Shown here: piece by piece, positions 1 to 11,732 of the stretch
How the letters are laid out: the number at the start of each line of letters is the position of its first letter
How positions within the stretch are numbered: position 1 is the stretch's first letter
DNA from: Heracleum sosnowskyi
Taxonomy: Eukaryota; Streptophyta; Magnoliopsida; Apiales; Apiaceae
Assembly: GCA_030848705.1 (NCBI GenBank)
Contig: JAUIZM010000015.1
Location: forward strand, 806,001 to 870,000
Direction: 5' to 3'
Length of the DNA stretch: 64,000 bases
The notes under the pieces: generated by a model
What the model was told of the DNA's origin: nothing
Databases searched by the model: none
Seen by the model: only the letters and a program-made list of their open reading frames with translations
Position numbers and translations under genes: made by a program

Positions 1-3000
1 GTTCTACCAATCTGTAGAATTACTGAGAATAATATTAAGTCCTTAGTCAACAGTGATAAGGCAAATGGTTTCATAGGAAATGCTTTTATTCCTGATGAGG
101 TTAGGTTTTTCTTACATCAGAAAATGCCTACTCATTATGGACTACTTTCTAATGCTATGGGGCAAGGCTCAACCCACCTTGTTCCTGACACAAGCATGCA
201 ACCTAAACAGTCTAAACAGTTACCAACCACCTCTACTGTCTCTCAAAAGACTTTAGTTGTAAAATCAAAGAAATCAGCTAGAACTGATGTGTCTGGAAGG
301 CAATCAGGTTCAAAGGATTTTTCCTCTACACCACTCACTAAAAAGAAGATACAAGGGGGTGTACAAGGGGTCCTGGTGAAGAAAGCTGATAAGGTTGTTA
401 AGAATGTTCCTGTGAAAAGGAAGTTAAGGTTGATTTATGAAAGTGATTCAGAGGATGACTTACCTATATCCTCTGTGATGAATGTGAACAAGGAAGTTGC
501 TGATACTGCTACTAAAGCTGTGGTACCTTTATCAAAACCACAAAAGACAAGGAAATTATCAAAGAGCAGGTATCATATTCCTTTGATAGTGCAAATGAAG
601 GATACTGATATTCAGACATCAAATCCTGATGAGTCATCTACTCCTGATGCTCTAGCAAATCCTGATGTTAGTATTCCTGATGCAACAACAAAAGTTGTCT
701 CTATATCAGACTCTCCAGCCTCTCCATCTCAGATTAGAGAAATTTCTTGGGAGAAGGTTTCTACAACTGCTTCCTTGGTTGGTCTTACACCTACATCAAA
801 GAAAAAAAGGAATGCAGAAGAGTTAGTCTATCAGAGACAGAAGAAGCTGAAAGGATCAAGCCCACAAGAACCTGAATTTCAGAGTAATTCAGCAGCTACT
901 GTTGATCCTGCCACACAAGAACCACTCAATCAAAGTTTGGGTGAAGGTTTAGCTAGTGGAATGGTCACACAAGAACCATTTTCTCAAAGGGAGAATGAAG
1001 ACATCAACATTCCAGCTACACAAGAACCATCTTCTCAAAGTGAAGATGCAGGCAAAGCTACAGCTTCTGTTGAAAGATTGGTCGCGAACATTGTCAATGA
1101 GGGAAGCACACAAGAACCTTTAACTCAAAGTGTTGAAGAAGCTTCTGAACCTCAAGCTCCACAAGAACCATTGGTAGAAAATACTGATGCACGCATATCA
1201 AATCCTGACGCTAGTGGTGCTCCTGATAATGAACCTATTTTGATACAGCCACTTCGTTCAAGACCAATGGATCATCCTATCTCAGAACCACAGGATAAAC
1301 TGAAAGGTATTGCTATTCCTGATCCTGATATTACTCATGGTACTGTTGATGAAACTTCTGATGATAGTGATGATGATGATGAGAATCGAAAAGAGAAGGA
1401 ACAGCTTGCTACAGCACTCAAAATTAGTCTTGGAACTAATTTTGGTTCATCCAGTACATATATGGCTAGCAATGCTTCCACTGGGAAAGATCAGAGACAA
1501 GATTTTTCTATTCCTTCTTTTGATCCTGCAGAGGCATTTAGACAGAATGAATGGAACAATTCATGTCACCAATCTGATGAATCTATCAGTTTTTCTTCTG
1601 CTATTGAACATGCCTATAATGCAGTGAAGTCTATAGAGAATCAAGACTTGAAGAATCATCTGAAAGCTACAACTCTGTTATCCAAAAGTCTGAAAAGTGA
1701 GATTGATTCTATCAAGGGCTCAACTGAAAAAGTGAGGACTGATATCTTTAATAATTTTACAAAGGTGCCTACTACTTTACAATTGAGGGTAGTGGACTCC
1801 CAAGTGAAATCTGTTGTTTCAGAACAAACCTCCATCAAACAACGAATTGATTCTCTGGATACTAAGGTAACTGAAATTCAAGCCTCTCTTTCCTTAATTT
1901 TGCAATTATTGTCAAATCCTGATGTCAAAAAGGGGGAGAAGGTTATTCAGACAAAATGTACACCTGATCTAGTATTAAGAAATAATGATGATGATACTGG
2001 AGATGATGGTGGTGACAAAGTGATACAAGGAGAAACCTCTGATGCTGTTGTTATGAAGACAATCCAAACTTCTCAAAGTCAAACAACGCAGTCAACTCAT
2101 GTTTCTGATTCTGGAGTTAAGACAGTAAGAACATTGGTGCAATCTCAGATCCTGACGGAAGATCAAATCCTGACACCTGGTCATGGACACATTCTTGCTA
2201 CAATTCCTGAAGGTGATGAAGATGTGATTATTGATAATCCTGAAGATGCATCAAATTTATTCCAGAAGTTTTCTACAAAAGACGGTAGAATTGTTACTCT
2301 TTATCACACTGATAAAAGAGTTCAACAATTATTTGCCAGAAAAGCACTCTCTACAGCAAGTGAAGAATATCCAGATCTCTCACATGAAGAATTCTTGAGA
2401 CTACAAAGAGAGACAATGGAAAGCTATACTGCTCCTGCTAGAGGTAGAGGAAGCAGAGGTAGGAGAGGTGCTAGAAGAAATAGAAGAGGTTCTTCAACTC
2501 AAACAGTACCTAGACAGACAAGGTCTAGAGGGTTAAGAATTGAAGAAATTCCTGAAGCTTCACAAAATCTAATAGATCCTGTTATCAAGGATATCATGGA
2601 GAAAGAAGACAAGGAATTTGTTGAAGAAGAACCTGAATTGAGAAGAAAATCAAGTAAATCAACTCTCAGCAATACAAATCAAATTGAAGATTCTAATCCT
2701 GACAATATTCAAGATCCTGACGAATCTGAAATTCTGCAAGAGGTTGATTTGATAATCTTATCTACTGTTGTTGATTGTCACAACAAAGAAGTAGATGAAG
2801 AAGAAGAAGCCATAAGAAGAGATATTACAAAGAGAACAAATGAAGATTTTAATCTCTATCTACAAAGGCTTAAAGTTTCAAATGAAAGAAAATGGAGAAA
2901 TTCAAGCAGACAAGAATCTTTACTGGAAAGAAGCTATGTTTTTGAAAAGGAAAAGGATAAGAAGTGGAAACATATTAGCACATTAAGTTGTGATACACCT

Positions 3001-3798
3001 ATCAATTTTCAGTCTGATGGAATTATTACAAGCGCTTCAAGTGTTGTTGATTTATCTGAGATGGTTAGATCAAAAGCACTCTGGTTAAAGATGTTTTCAA
3101 ATCTGAAGCAATTGTCAAGTAATTCAAGAGGAGGTATTGGACACAGAGATGGTGAATATCTGAATATGTCATATGTTGATCCTTACTCCTTGACAGAAAT
3201 TGGAGGTACTTTAACTTCTGAAAACCTGAACAATTTATTAGCTGTTGATATAGTTATAGATTGTCATGATGGTTTTGAAAAGAAAAAAAAGCTTATGTAC
3301 TTCATGAAAGATGGTAGTGTGAAGATTCTATCTATTCAAGATCTGCTGATGAAAACTACACAGGAACTGAAATATGTTCACTATCTGTTAAGATGGAAGA
3401 ACCAAGTGTACAAAGTATGGGCTGACATGATTTTGTCAACTATAAGAAGAAGACTGGATGGAAACAGTAATTTTGATGGTAATTATATTCCCATGTACTT
3501 AAATCAAAGAGGTCAGGATGTGGAAATGCAAAGAGGTACTGCTGTTAAAGAAGTAACTTTTGGTATGACCCAACTTACTCTCAATCCTGATGGGAAGGAA
3601 ATTGCTTATCTTTTGCTTGAAGAGCACAGTCTACAGAAAAGCTCCATACAGAATCTCAGAGCAGCTATCTACCAGATTAATGAGGAAGATGAAGAACTCA
3701 GAAATCTTAAGGAAAGACTGATTCAAATTCTTGAAGAAAAAGAAGAAAGTTTATTATCCAACTTCTTGAAGATGAATCTGTTCTATCACAAAGCTTAA
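1..3798 (+). CDS. Post-pol ORF of Sirevirus element A (partial at 5' end)
   Basis: The frame is open from base 1, so the ATG at 124 is internal and the protein begins upstream of the window. At least 1265 codons are present. It is the extra ORF that Sireviruses carry between pol and the 3' LTR, often called env-like. I see no signal peptide and no transmembrane segment. Visible parts are a Lys/Ser/Thr-rich N-terminal third with NLS-like basic stretches, many Pro-Asp and Gln-Glu-Pro repeats, an acidic run (Asp-rich, about 1350-1385), a predicted coiled coil (about 1600-1910), an Arg/Gly-rich basic patch (about 2435-2500) and a more conserved C-terminal domain (about 3170-3790). It is free of stops, unlike most ORFs here, and about 95% similar to the ORF at 45319-48999. 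Its function is unknown; a nucleic-acid-binding or structural role fits the composition better than an envelope. Confidence 0.85.
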   Translation, partial: VLPICRITENNIKSLVNSDKANGFIGNAFIPDEVRFFLHQKMPTHYGLLSNAMGQGSTHLVPDTSMQPKQSKQLPTTSTVSQKTLVVKSKKSARTDVSGRQSGSKDFSSTPLTKKKIQGGVQGVLVKKADKVVKNVPVKRKLRLIYESDSEDDLPISSVMNVNKEVADTATKAVVPLSKPQKTRKLSKSRYHIPLIVQMKDTDIQTSNPDESSTPDALANPDVSIPDATTKVVSISDSPASPSQIREISWEKVSTTASLVGLTPTSKKKRNAEELVYQRQKKLKGSSPQEPEFQSNSAATVDPATQEPLNQSLGEGLASGMVTQEPFSQRENEDINIPATQEPSSQSEDAGKATASVERLVANIVNEGSTQEPLTQSVEEASEPQAPQEPLVENTDARISNPDASGAPDNEPILIQPLRSRPMDHPISEPQDKLKGIAIPDPDITHGTVDETSDDSDDDDENRKEKEQLATALKISLGTNFGSSSTYMASNASTGKDQRQDFSIPSFDPAEAFRQNEWNNSCHQSDESISFSSAIEHAYNAVKSIENQDLKNHLKATTLLSKSLKSEIDSIKGSTEKVRTDIFNNFTKVPTTLQLRVVDSQVKSVVSEQTSIKQRIDSLDTKVTEIQASLSLILQLLSNPDVKKGEKVIQTKCTPDLVLRNNDDDTGDDGGDKVIQGETSDAVVMKTIQTSQSQTTQSTHVSDSGVKTVRTLVQSQILTEDQILTPGHGHILATIPEGDEDVIIDNPEDASNLFQKFSTKDGRIVTLYHTDKRVQQLFARKALSTASEEYPDLSHEEFLRLQRETMESYTAPARGRGSRGRRGARRNRRGSSTQTVPRQTRSRGLRIEEIPEASQNLIDPVIKDIMEKEDKEFVEEEPELRRKSSKSTLSNTNQIEDSNPDNIQDPDESEILQEVDLIILSTVVDCHNKEVDEEEEAIRRDITKRTNEDFNLYLQRLKVSNERKWRNSSRQESLLERSYVFEKEKDKKWKHISTLSCDTPINFQSDGIITSASSVVDLSEMVRSKALWLKMFSNLKQLSSNSRGGIGHRDGEYLNMSYVDPYSLTEIGGTLTSENLNNLLAVDIVIDCHDGFEKKKKLMYFMKDGSVKILSIQDLLMKTTQELKYVHYLLRWKNQVYKVWADMILSTIRRRLDGNSNFDGNYIPMYLNQRGQDVEMQRGTAVKEVTFGMTQLTLNPDGKEIAYLLLEEHSLQKSSIQNLRAAIYQINEEDEELRNLKERLIQILEEKEESLLSNFLKMNLFYHKA

Positions 3799-3898
3799 AC
3801 AGATAAGTTGTTTCTGAAGATACTCGTACATTTTGATACATGTTTTTGACATCATTGAATATTTGGAATCTATACTTTATTTCACAAAGTATGAGATT

Positions 3899-3906
3899 GG
3901 GGGAGA
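3899..3906 (+). promoter_or_regulatory. Polypurine tract of element A
   Basis: A GGGGGAGA purine run lies directly before the 3' LTR. It would prime plus-strand DNA synthesis. The same tract adjoins the 3' LTRs of elements B and G. Confidence 0.8.
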
Positions 3907-3907
3907 T

Positions 3908-4514
3908 TGTTAGATCAGAATTCAATGATCGTCAGAAGCTAGACTCAACTGATCAGGATTGCTGACGTCATCAGTATTGCATGGTCATCAGTATTTGATC
4001 AAGCGTCAGTATCTTATTGATCATCAGGATTCCTACTCAGACTATGATCAGGATTGATCATCAGAACTTGAAGCTGATCAGGATTCCTACTTCGAGTTAT
4101 ATTTGGAGTCTAGATAAACATGGAAGTTTATTCTATTTGTTCATGGTTTGTAGAATGCAGCTATCGATTAAAGATATGTTTCTATCTTTGTTATTGATTA
4201 GGACTTATCTTGTTATTGATAGAGAAGCTGTGTGCACTATATAAACACAGTCTTGGTTTCGATTTATGTATTCATTAGAGAGAGAACATAATCGAAGAGA
4301 AGCTCTTAAGAACAGAATTTCTTGAGAGAGTTTTTGTAAACTAGCAGCTCTCAAGAACATCAGAATTTCTTGAGAGAGTTTGTAACAGTTTTATATCAGA
4401 TTTAATAAAGCTGTTATCTTTCTTTTCATATTTGTGATATATACATTAAGAAGTCGATTATCTTACTCTATTGTATTCAACCCCCCTTCTACAATAGATT
4501 ATTACTGGGCAACA
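3908..4514 (+). repeat. 3' LTR of element A
   Basis: A 607-bp LTR starting TGTTAGATCAG and ending GGGCAACA. It contains a TATA box at 4238-4244 (TATATAA) and a poly(A) signal AATAAA at 4404-4409, which bracket the expected R region. Between them are two copies of a fold-back segment built on CTCAAGAA/TTCTTGAG (about 4300-4380). The upstream third is dense in TCAGGAT/TCAGTAT motifs. It closely matches the LTRs of element G and is more distant from those at 28539 and 43690, which form a second subfamily. Confidence 0.93.
4238..4244 (+). promoter_or_regulatory. TATA box of LTR A
   Basis: TATATAA lies about 330 bp into the LTR and 160 bp before the AATAAA at 4404, the normal spacing for a copia LTR promoter. 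The reverse complement is at 55261-55267 in the 5' LTR of element G. Confidence 0.6.
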
Positions 4515-6531
4515 TCTTTCTTTTGAAAATGAGGAAGGAGATCAAGTGAATAATGTTAAGGCTACTGAGAAACAGCCTAAAGTTGTTGTATCTAGCACAG
4601 ATGAAAGCAGCAGTGAAGATGAAATTGCTGCATTAAGATTGAAAAGAATAGCTGCTAGTAGACCAAATGGTCATTTCGTTGACAGTCATGATGGTGGATT
4701 CGTTGACAGTCAAAATGAGCGTTTCGTTGACAGCCAAAATGGTCATATCGTTGACAGTCATAGAAATGCTTCTAGAAGTGATCATTTAGGGACAACAAAC
4801 TCAGGGGGAGTTTCTCAAGGACAAATATCCAATCAAGGCAATCATGATCATGAAGCTACCTCTTCAAGAGCAAATCTACCTCCCTCAAGGAAATGGACTA
4901 AAGATCATCCCTTTGAACTAATTATAGGTGATGTTTCTTCAAAAGTCCAAACTAGAAGAGCAACTCAAGAAGAATGTCTATATAGTAGCTTTCTGTCTCA
5001 AGATGAGCCAAAGAAAGTTGAGGATGCACTTCTAGATCCAGATTGGGTTTTGGCTATGCAAGAAGAGCTAAACCAATTTGAAAGGAACAATGTTTGGAAG
5101 CTGGTGCCCAAGCCTAAGGACAGGAGTGTCATAGGCACAAAATGGGTGTTCAGAAACAAGATGGATGAAAATGGCATAGTAACAAGGAACAAAGCTAGAC
5201 TGGTTGCAAAAGGCTATTCACAGGAAGAAGGAATTGATTTTGATGAAACCTTTGCTCCTGTTGCAAGACTAGAAGCAATAAGGATTTTCCTAGCCTATGC
5301 AGCCCATGCCAATTTCAAAGTCTATCAAATGGATGTGAAGAGTGCTTTTCTGAATGGGGAATTGGAAGAGGAGGTGTATGTAAGTCAACCTCCTGGTTTT
5401 GAAGATGATGATTTTCCAGACTATGTGTACTTCCTTTTCAGAGCACTCTATGGTTTGAAACAAGCTCCAAGAGCCTGGTATGACACACTTTCACAGTTCC
5501 TCCTTGAGAATCATTTCACTAGAGGTACTGTAGATAAAACCCTTTTTCACAGGGTTGTAAATGGCTCTACTATACTTGTTCAAATTTATGTAGATGACAT
5601 AATCTTTGGGTCTACAGATGTGAATCTTTGTCAAAAGTTTGCCAAGCTTATGCAAAGTAAATATGAAATGAGCATGATGGGAGAATTAACTTACTTTCTT
5701 GGTCTTCAAGTAAAGCAAGTTAATGAAGGCATTTTCATTAGTCAAACAAAATATATTCATGATTTATTAAAGAAGTTTAACTTAATGGAATGCTCTCCTG
5801 CCAAAACTCCCATGCCTACTGCCACCAAACTTGAATTGAATACTAAGGAAAAATCTGTGGACATTTCAAGTTACAGAGGCATGGTAGGCTCACTTTTATA
5901 TTTAACAGCTAGTAGACCTGATATTATGTTTGCTACATGTCTATGTGCTAGATTTCAGGCTGATCCTAGGGAATCCCATTTAGTTGCTATTAAAAGGATT
6001 TTCAGATATCTCAAAGGAACACCAAACCTTGGCATTTGGTATCCTAGACAATCTGGTTTTGAACTAATTGGTTATTCAGATGCAGATTTTGCAGGATGTA
6101 AAATTGACAGGAAAATCACAACTGGAACCTGTCAATTCCTAGGAAACAAGCTTGTGTCATGGTTCAGCAAGAAACAAAAATCAGTTTCCACCTCCACAGC
6201 TGAGGCTGAGTATATTGCAGCTGGAAGTTGTTGTGCACAGATTTTATGGATGAAAAATCAACTACTTGATTATGGATTAAGAGTTGAGAAAATTCCTATT
6301 TTCTGTGACAACACTAGTGCCATTGCCATTACTGAGAATCCAGTGCAACATTCAAGGACCAAGCACATTGACATCAAGTACCATTTCATTAGAGAACATG
6401 TTATGAATGGTACTGTGGAGTTACATTTTGTTCCAAGTGAACAACAACTTGCAAACATCTTTACCAAGCCACTTGATGAATCAACATTCTCAAGATTAGT
6501 AAGTGAGCTGGGTATGCTAAATTTCTCTTAA
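4515..6531 (+). pseudogene. pol: pol of element B: reverse transcriptase and RNase H, 5' part displaced by element A
   Basis: Open from the LTR junction to the TAA at 6529-6531. A variable linker (about 4546-4870) comes first, with four tandem copies of an 11-residue unit around Phe-Val-Asp-Ser. The copia reverse transcriptase follows, including the conserved motif ending in GLKQAPRAWY and the catalytic YVDD (about 5587-5600). RNase H follows, with a conserved SADFAGCK-like segment and the STAEAEYIAA motif. The C-terminal part has the usual FTKPL ending. This half of pol has no stop or frameshift, but element A separates it from integrase, so the gene is dead. The nominal start at 4546 is a GTG inside the original frame, not a real start. 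Confidence 0.92.
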
Positions 6532-7074
6532 TTACTTTGAGATTTTTGCAAGTTAAGTTTGAAGCCAGAAATTTGCTATGTTTTTCTGTGAATTAATTTT
6601 CTCAGGAAAAAGTAAAATTTTGTCTAAGTCAAAATTACTATGCCAACGAAACACACCATTTCGTTGACAGGCTTAGCATTTTTCTAGGTGTTTCGTTGAT
6701 AACTCTTTTATATCAACGAAACGCAGCTTTATCAACGAAACAAACGGGACCTTAAACGCCCAATTCTGATTCGTTGATATAGCGCTTTTAATCTGAACCG
6801 TTGAAATTTTGACACGTCTTTTACCACGATCTATGCATACACCCCTGTAAGTATAAATCATGGTAATACTTTAAAAGTAACGGTTATATTTTTTTTAAGC
6901 CAATCCAGTAATTTACATTTATTATTGGACTCATTTTCTGAGAATTTTTGGGGGAGTATTTAAGAAATTCTATTTTCTTTAATTTCTTTTTACCTGTTCT
7001 CAAAAATTCCAAAGGCTTTTCTCTCTTCTTCTCTCTAACAAGCAATTTAGTTCGAAGCTTTTCTTCACACAACA
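6532..7074 (+). other. Spacer between pol and post-pol ORF of element B, with a leader-like segment
   Basis: About 540 bp without an ORF. The first part (6643-6780) has six copies of the CGTTGA motif in both orientations. Next comes a purine tract, GGGGGAG (6950-6956), followed at once by TATTTAAG and a CT-rich stretch up to the ATG at 7075. The layout resembles a promoter and 5' leader for the downstream ORF. The purine tract could instead act as a second plus-strand primer. Neither role is proven. Confidence 0.5.
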
Positions 7075-10000
7075 ATGGCACCCATAGTCAAGCTTATGTT
7101 AGTAGGAGGGTTAATTTATGAAAAGAACAACTCAATTCCATTTGTTGTAAAGGAGAGTCCAAACAGTATCTTTTTCAAGATGATGGACTTCATGAAGAAC
7201 TGCAAATTGAGCTATGCTATGTTTCACTCAACTCCTCTCTATAATGAGATAATCGAGGAGATCTGGACCTCGTGTGAGTATAGTGGAAGAAACTGCACAC
7301 TTCAATTCACTCTTCAAGGTAATGAGTATATAGTTAATTCTGATGTATTGCAAGCATGTCTACATATTCCTGAAAATAACTGTAATGCTTTGCCTACATT
7401 CACTGAAATGGTTAACATGCTAAACTCCATAAATTACTCATTGCCTACTGATAATTTGGGTAAGATAATTAGGAGAGGATTGGTTAGAGAATATAGTTAT
7501 TTAGCTGATGCATTTATCAAGGTATTTTATGGCAAGATTAGCAATTTTGATGCATTGACCAATTCTATGTTAATTCTTTTTACCATGCTCCTAACTGATA
7601 GATATTACAACTTTAGCACCCAACTTATGTATGAAATTGGTGCTAAGTTGGGTGATAAGGCTAATAGGAAAAAGAATATCTATTATGCTAGGTTTCTGAT
7701 GATGTTGGCTAATCATGTTAGTCCAACACCATTAGTTATTTCTAACCCTGTTTCCAAGTTTGAGTGTTTTGTGCAAGAAAAAAGGGTTCTGACAGATATA
7801 CTGAGACTTAACCACACAATGGTGATGTCCCAATGGTGTATTTGCCCATCATTGAGGTAACTTCTTCTAACCTTGTTAGTATAGTTGCTACTTCTATTAT
7901 TCCACCCACCAATGTTGCTATGGAGTCTGTAGCTGTGTCCCAACAGGCTCCTGCCCAAGCAGCAAAACCTAAAACAAAGAAAACCTCAAAGCCAACCTCA
8001 GGTGCTTCTCAAAAGGCACCTGTTGCAAAAACTACTTCACAACCCAAGGGGAGTGATTCAGGAGTTGTGAGAGGTGAGGGAAGGGGTGAACATCAAAGAA
8101 ACCCCAAGAATAAGGAAGGAAAGGATAGTGTGTCCCAGCCAAGCCCCATTGTGTCTTCCCAACAAGGCACAATGAGTAAAATGGATTTAAACACAAGTCT
8201 AATTGCATCCTCCCAAAAGGATGTGATTATTGAAACAAGCTCTCCACCAAGAGCACAGTCCAAGAGGGTAAGGGACACTTCAAGCCCACAGTCTACATTT
8301 TCCCAATACCAAAGGAGAGTGAAGCAGAAAACCAAGGGTACACAGGGTGCACACACACTGGAAGCAACACTTCCAGTTTCTCAAATTCAGTTTGATGTAA
8401 CCCCTATTATTACTCTGGGGTTACAGTCCCATTCTCTAAACATCAATCTTGAAATATCTCCATCAAATTCACCAACTCAATCTTTAGATGTGGACATGAT
8501 CCATACATCTATTCCTGATTCTCCAACTCTTATCTTGGAGAAGCCCCACTCTGAAGCTGATGGTCATCACTTTTTAAGTGATTTGTTGGGCCATCAACCA
8601 ATTTTTTCTGAAGTTGCAAGAGGATCTGTGGACCATTCTCTAAAATCAATCACCACAGATTCTACTGTAATTTCACTTTCTCAAAGTGCTTTCTTGACTT
8701 CATCAATGAAATAGTCTATTTCGTTGACAAGTGTTTCTCCATCAACGGTATCCATACCGTTGACAGTTCAGACTACCATTCCGTTGATAGGTCACTCTAC
8801 ACCACTTATTGAAAATCAAGTTGTTTCCACAACTAGTGTAGATGACCTGGTGGTAGTTGAGACACTTTTAGGTTTGAGAGGGAGTGAAATTGAGAGGCTG
8901 GCTTGCAGCCAGGCAAAAGGAGAGACTGAGAGTGAGAGGCTGGCTATTTCTTCCAGCCAGGCAAAAGGAGAGATTGAGAGTACCACCTTAGTAGGTGAAG
9001 GTGAGGGTGTGAGAGGTGTGAGCCATGGGGAGCCCCTGATGCAAGAAAAGAGTGGAGAGAGAGAAGGGATTACAGGAGCAATAAGGATGGAAGCAGCCAT
9101 TGCTAGTGAGTTAATGGGGGTCAGTGAGGGAGAAAGGGAACTTACCTTCCAAGAGCATTATCAACAAACTCTGGATAGTATTTCCCTGGATCCTGAGACC
9201 TTTACTCATCCTGTGCCAGCCTATCAAGTTATGGCTCAACAGGGCAATGTGGAGGCAGAAAGGTCACTCAACTTAATTCATACTACTGCATCAATGCAAA
9301 GAGCAAAGGATGCCCTGACCAATCTATCTCCAACAGCTGCAGCAAGTGGGGACTTCAATTTTTCAGATGATGAGGACAGCTTTGGTGACAATCTACAGGT
9401 GGCCACTACTACACAGACTGGGACTTCTGTGATGCCTCCTACACCAAACTGGCTTTCTCAGGATATGCATGGTAGATGCAACTTGGATGCTGCTATCACA
9501 AGGCAGTACAATGAGGCATATCTAGCTCATGAGTCTGCAGGAGCAAGGGACAAGAAATTCTACAAGGCCATAATGGATTCTCTGGAAATTCAAAGGCTAC
9601 AAATGTTGTAGACAAGGATTGAGGCTACAGAAATCAAGGATTCAATTAGCAACCTTAGGGATGCTACTGACAGGAGGCTAGATGAAAAGCTTCCTCTTCA
9701 CACTGTCTCCAAGATGTCAAGGTTTTTCACCAAGGAACCTGAAGTGTCCTCATCTTTGAAAACTCTCTCCTCTAGAGTGGACAAAGTTGAGGCTACACTT
9801 TCTCACATGCAGAAGGAACAGGAGAAGCAAACTAGGCTACTCACCCAGCTTCTGGCAGCTCAAGGAATCCCTATCATCTCACTTGATGATAACAAAAAGG
9901 GGGAGAAAACTAAGGAGCTAGAGATACAAATCACAAAGGTTTTGGTCCCAGCCATCTCCTTACCAGAAGAGCCATTAGCAATGGGGGAGTTTGGAAAGAA

Positions 10001-11546
10001 GAAAAAGGATGGTATTGACCTGATCCAGGAAGCCTCTATGAGGATGAAACTTGCAGGACAGATTAGGGATCACTGGTCAAATATAGAAGCAAAAGTCAAG
10101 AAGCTAGCTGACACTGCAAAGGCATCAAAGGTTCAAGCTACTTCTATACCACCATCAACAAATGCAATGGTGATAGTACAAATGGAGCCACAGTTCAAGA
10201 GCTCTTATGCTATAGAGCCCCTTCAGCATGGAATCCTTCAAGATTCAAGAAATGAGAAAGGCCAATCTTCATGCTTTAGGAATGTGGATGCAAGAGGGAT
10301 ATCTCCAATATCACCTGTCAAACCCAAAGGCAAGAACATTGAAAGGATATTTTATCCTCCATCAAAGTCAGATGAGTTCAAAGTCCTAGGGAAGCTGATC
10401 ACTAAGTGCAAGGAAAGCAATCATCCAAGCATAAGGAATCAAAGGGCCATCATCTACAGGGACAGCAAGGAAATCTGCATCTGGGTTGGTCACCTAAATT
10501 TTGCTAAGGCCAAAGCTGAAGAATCTGAAAGGGCAGCAATGCAAGCATTGGCAGTTGCTCAAGCACTTGAAGATGAAGAAACCTTACAGGAAGAAAAAGC
10601 CAAGGATGGAGCTAAGGAAGCTGAAAAAGCAAGGAAAAGTGTAAGGCAACCAAAGGCTAGAGCTAAAAGGAATCTGGATTTTGATAAAGAGGAGTCTCAG
10701 GACACTGCTCAAGCCACTTCCACAACAAGTGCACATCAAATTCTTGCTAATCAACCTCATGAAGGAAAATTGGCATGTGATCCTGCACATCCTGTCAACT
10801 TTCATGATCAGCCAATCATGCCAAAAGAGGAGCCTATTGAATTTGATGAAGCCTATTTTCCAAGGTTCCTATTTGAAAAGGATCAGCCAATAAAGTCAAA
10901 GAAAAGGGCTGTAAAGGCAAAGCCAGTATTTGTGAGAAAGCCACAACCTCAGAAACCCCCTGCAAATCCAGAGGACTGCATGTACATTGCTGACATCAGG
11001 GAAGAATCTAGCTTACATCTTGATTTAGACAACCTGGTGGAAGTAAGGGGCATTGCAGCTTCTCAAAAGTTGCCTGAAAGATTAGTTTACATATTCAAGG
11101 GTGGTAGAGAACAAGTATGGCCTCTCTACAGAATTTTAGGAGAAGACTACCAAACACTACTCACAGTGTTTAGATGCTTGAAGAAGGACTTTGGCTTCAC
11201 CAAAACAGCCAAGTCTGAGGTGGTCTCCAAAATATGTCAAATAAAGGCTAGCTGGAACAAGCCTGAGGCTCTTCCCAGAATGCTTAGAGTGCCCTCAACA
11301 GGAAAGAAGATCCATCTTCAACCTTACTGGATGATGGAATTTAAGGACAAGGACAACTGCAGAAGATTCTTCAGGATGGAAGACCAGCTGGATAAGGCAT
11401 CTAATCAAACTCTAAAGTTTATGCAATCCAAGCTTGGTGATCAAGATGAGGAAGAGAAGATCTTCTACAGAAGGCTACAGGTCCAGATTGAGGAAAACAA
11501 CTCTAAGAGAGGGAAGAAGACTATGCCACAAAGAAGACCAAGATGA
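7075..11546 (+). pseudogene. Post-pol ORF of element B, broken by one frameshift and two stops
   Basis: The ATG at 7075 opens a 261-codon segment that is mostly globular and probably corresponds to the part of the element A ORF that lies off the window. A single frameshift at about 7810-7830 moves the reading to the next frame, which runs to the TGA at 11544-11546 with in-frame TAGs at 8712-8714 and 9609-9611. Undamaged, it would be about 1490 residues. The middle is low-complexity (Ser/Thr/Gln/Pro), with a direct repeat at about 8895-8970 and a Glu/Lys-rich coiled-coil-like stretch at about 10500-10690. The region near 10980-11430 looks compact and conserved. No signal peptide or membrane segment is seen. 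It is the same kind of extra ORF as in elements A and G. Confidence 0.75.
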
Positions 11547-11732
11547 ATCATATGCTCAGTCTAGAGGAGCATTTCTGGGCATCAGTCTTGTAAGTCTTGT
11601 ATTTTGTTCAAAATATTATGAAGCTTAATGCATTTTCTACTTTTGTAATTTATAATGTATCTGAGTGTTTTTGTTATCATCAAGTCTCTTGATTTATGGC
11701 TGTTATTCTATCAGTCATAAATTGGGGGAGAT

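Larger units (their letters stand above)
1..4514 (+). mobile_element. Element A: 3' part of a Sirevirus-type Ty1/copia retrotransposon
   Basis: This is the right-hand part of a plus-strand copia element: a long post-pol ORF, a polypurine tract and a 607-bp LTR. It belongs to the same family as the complete copy at 44601-55597; ORF and LTR are nearly identical to that copy. The 5' part lies left of the window. It is inserted in the pol gene of element B, because the codons right after the LTR continue an open copia pol frame. The first five bases after the LTR (TCTTT) would be the target duplication, but the partner copy is outside the window. Confidence 0.93.

Noticed and set aside
4546..4548. 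Start codon for the pol segment of element B
   Set aside because: It is GTG, and the frame is open back to the LTR junction at 4515. The segment is the downstream part of an interrupted gene.
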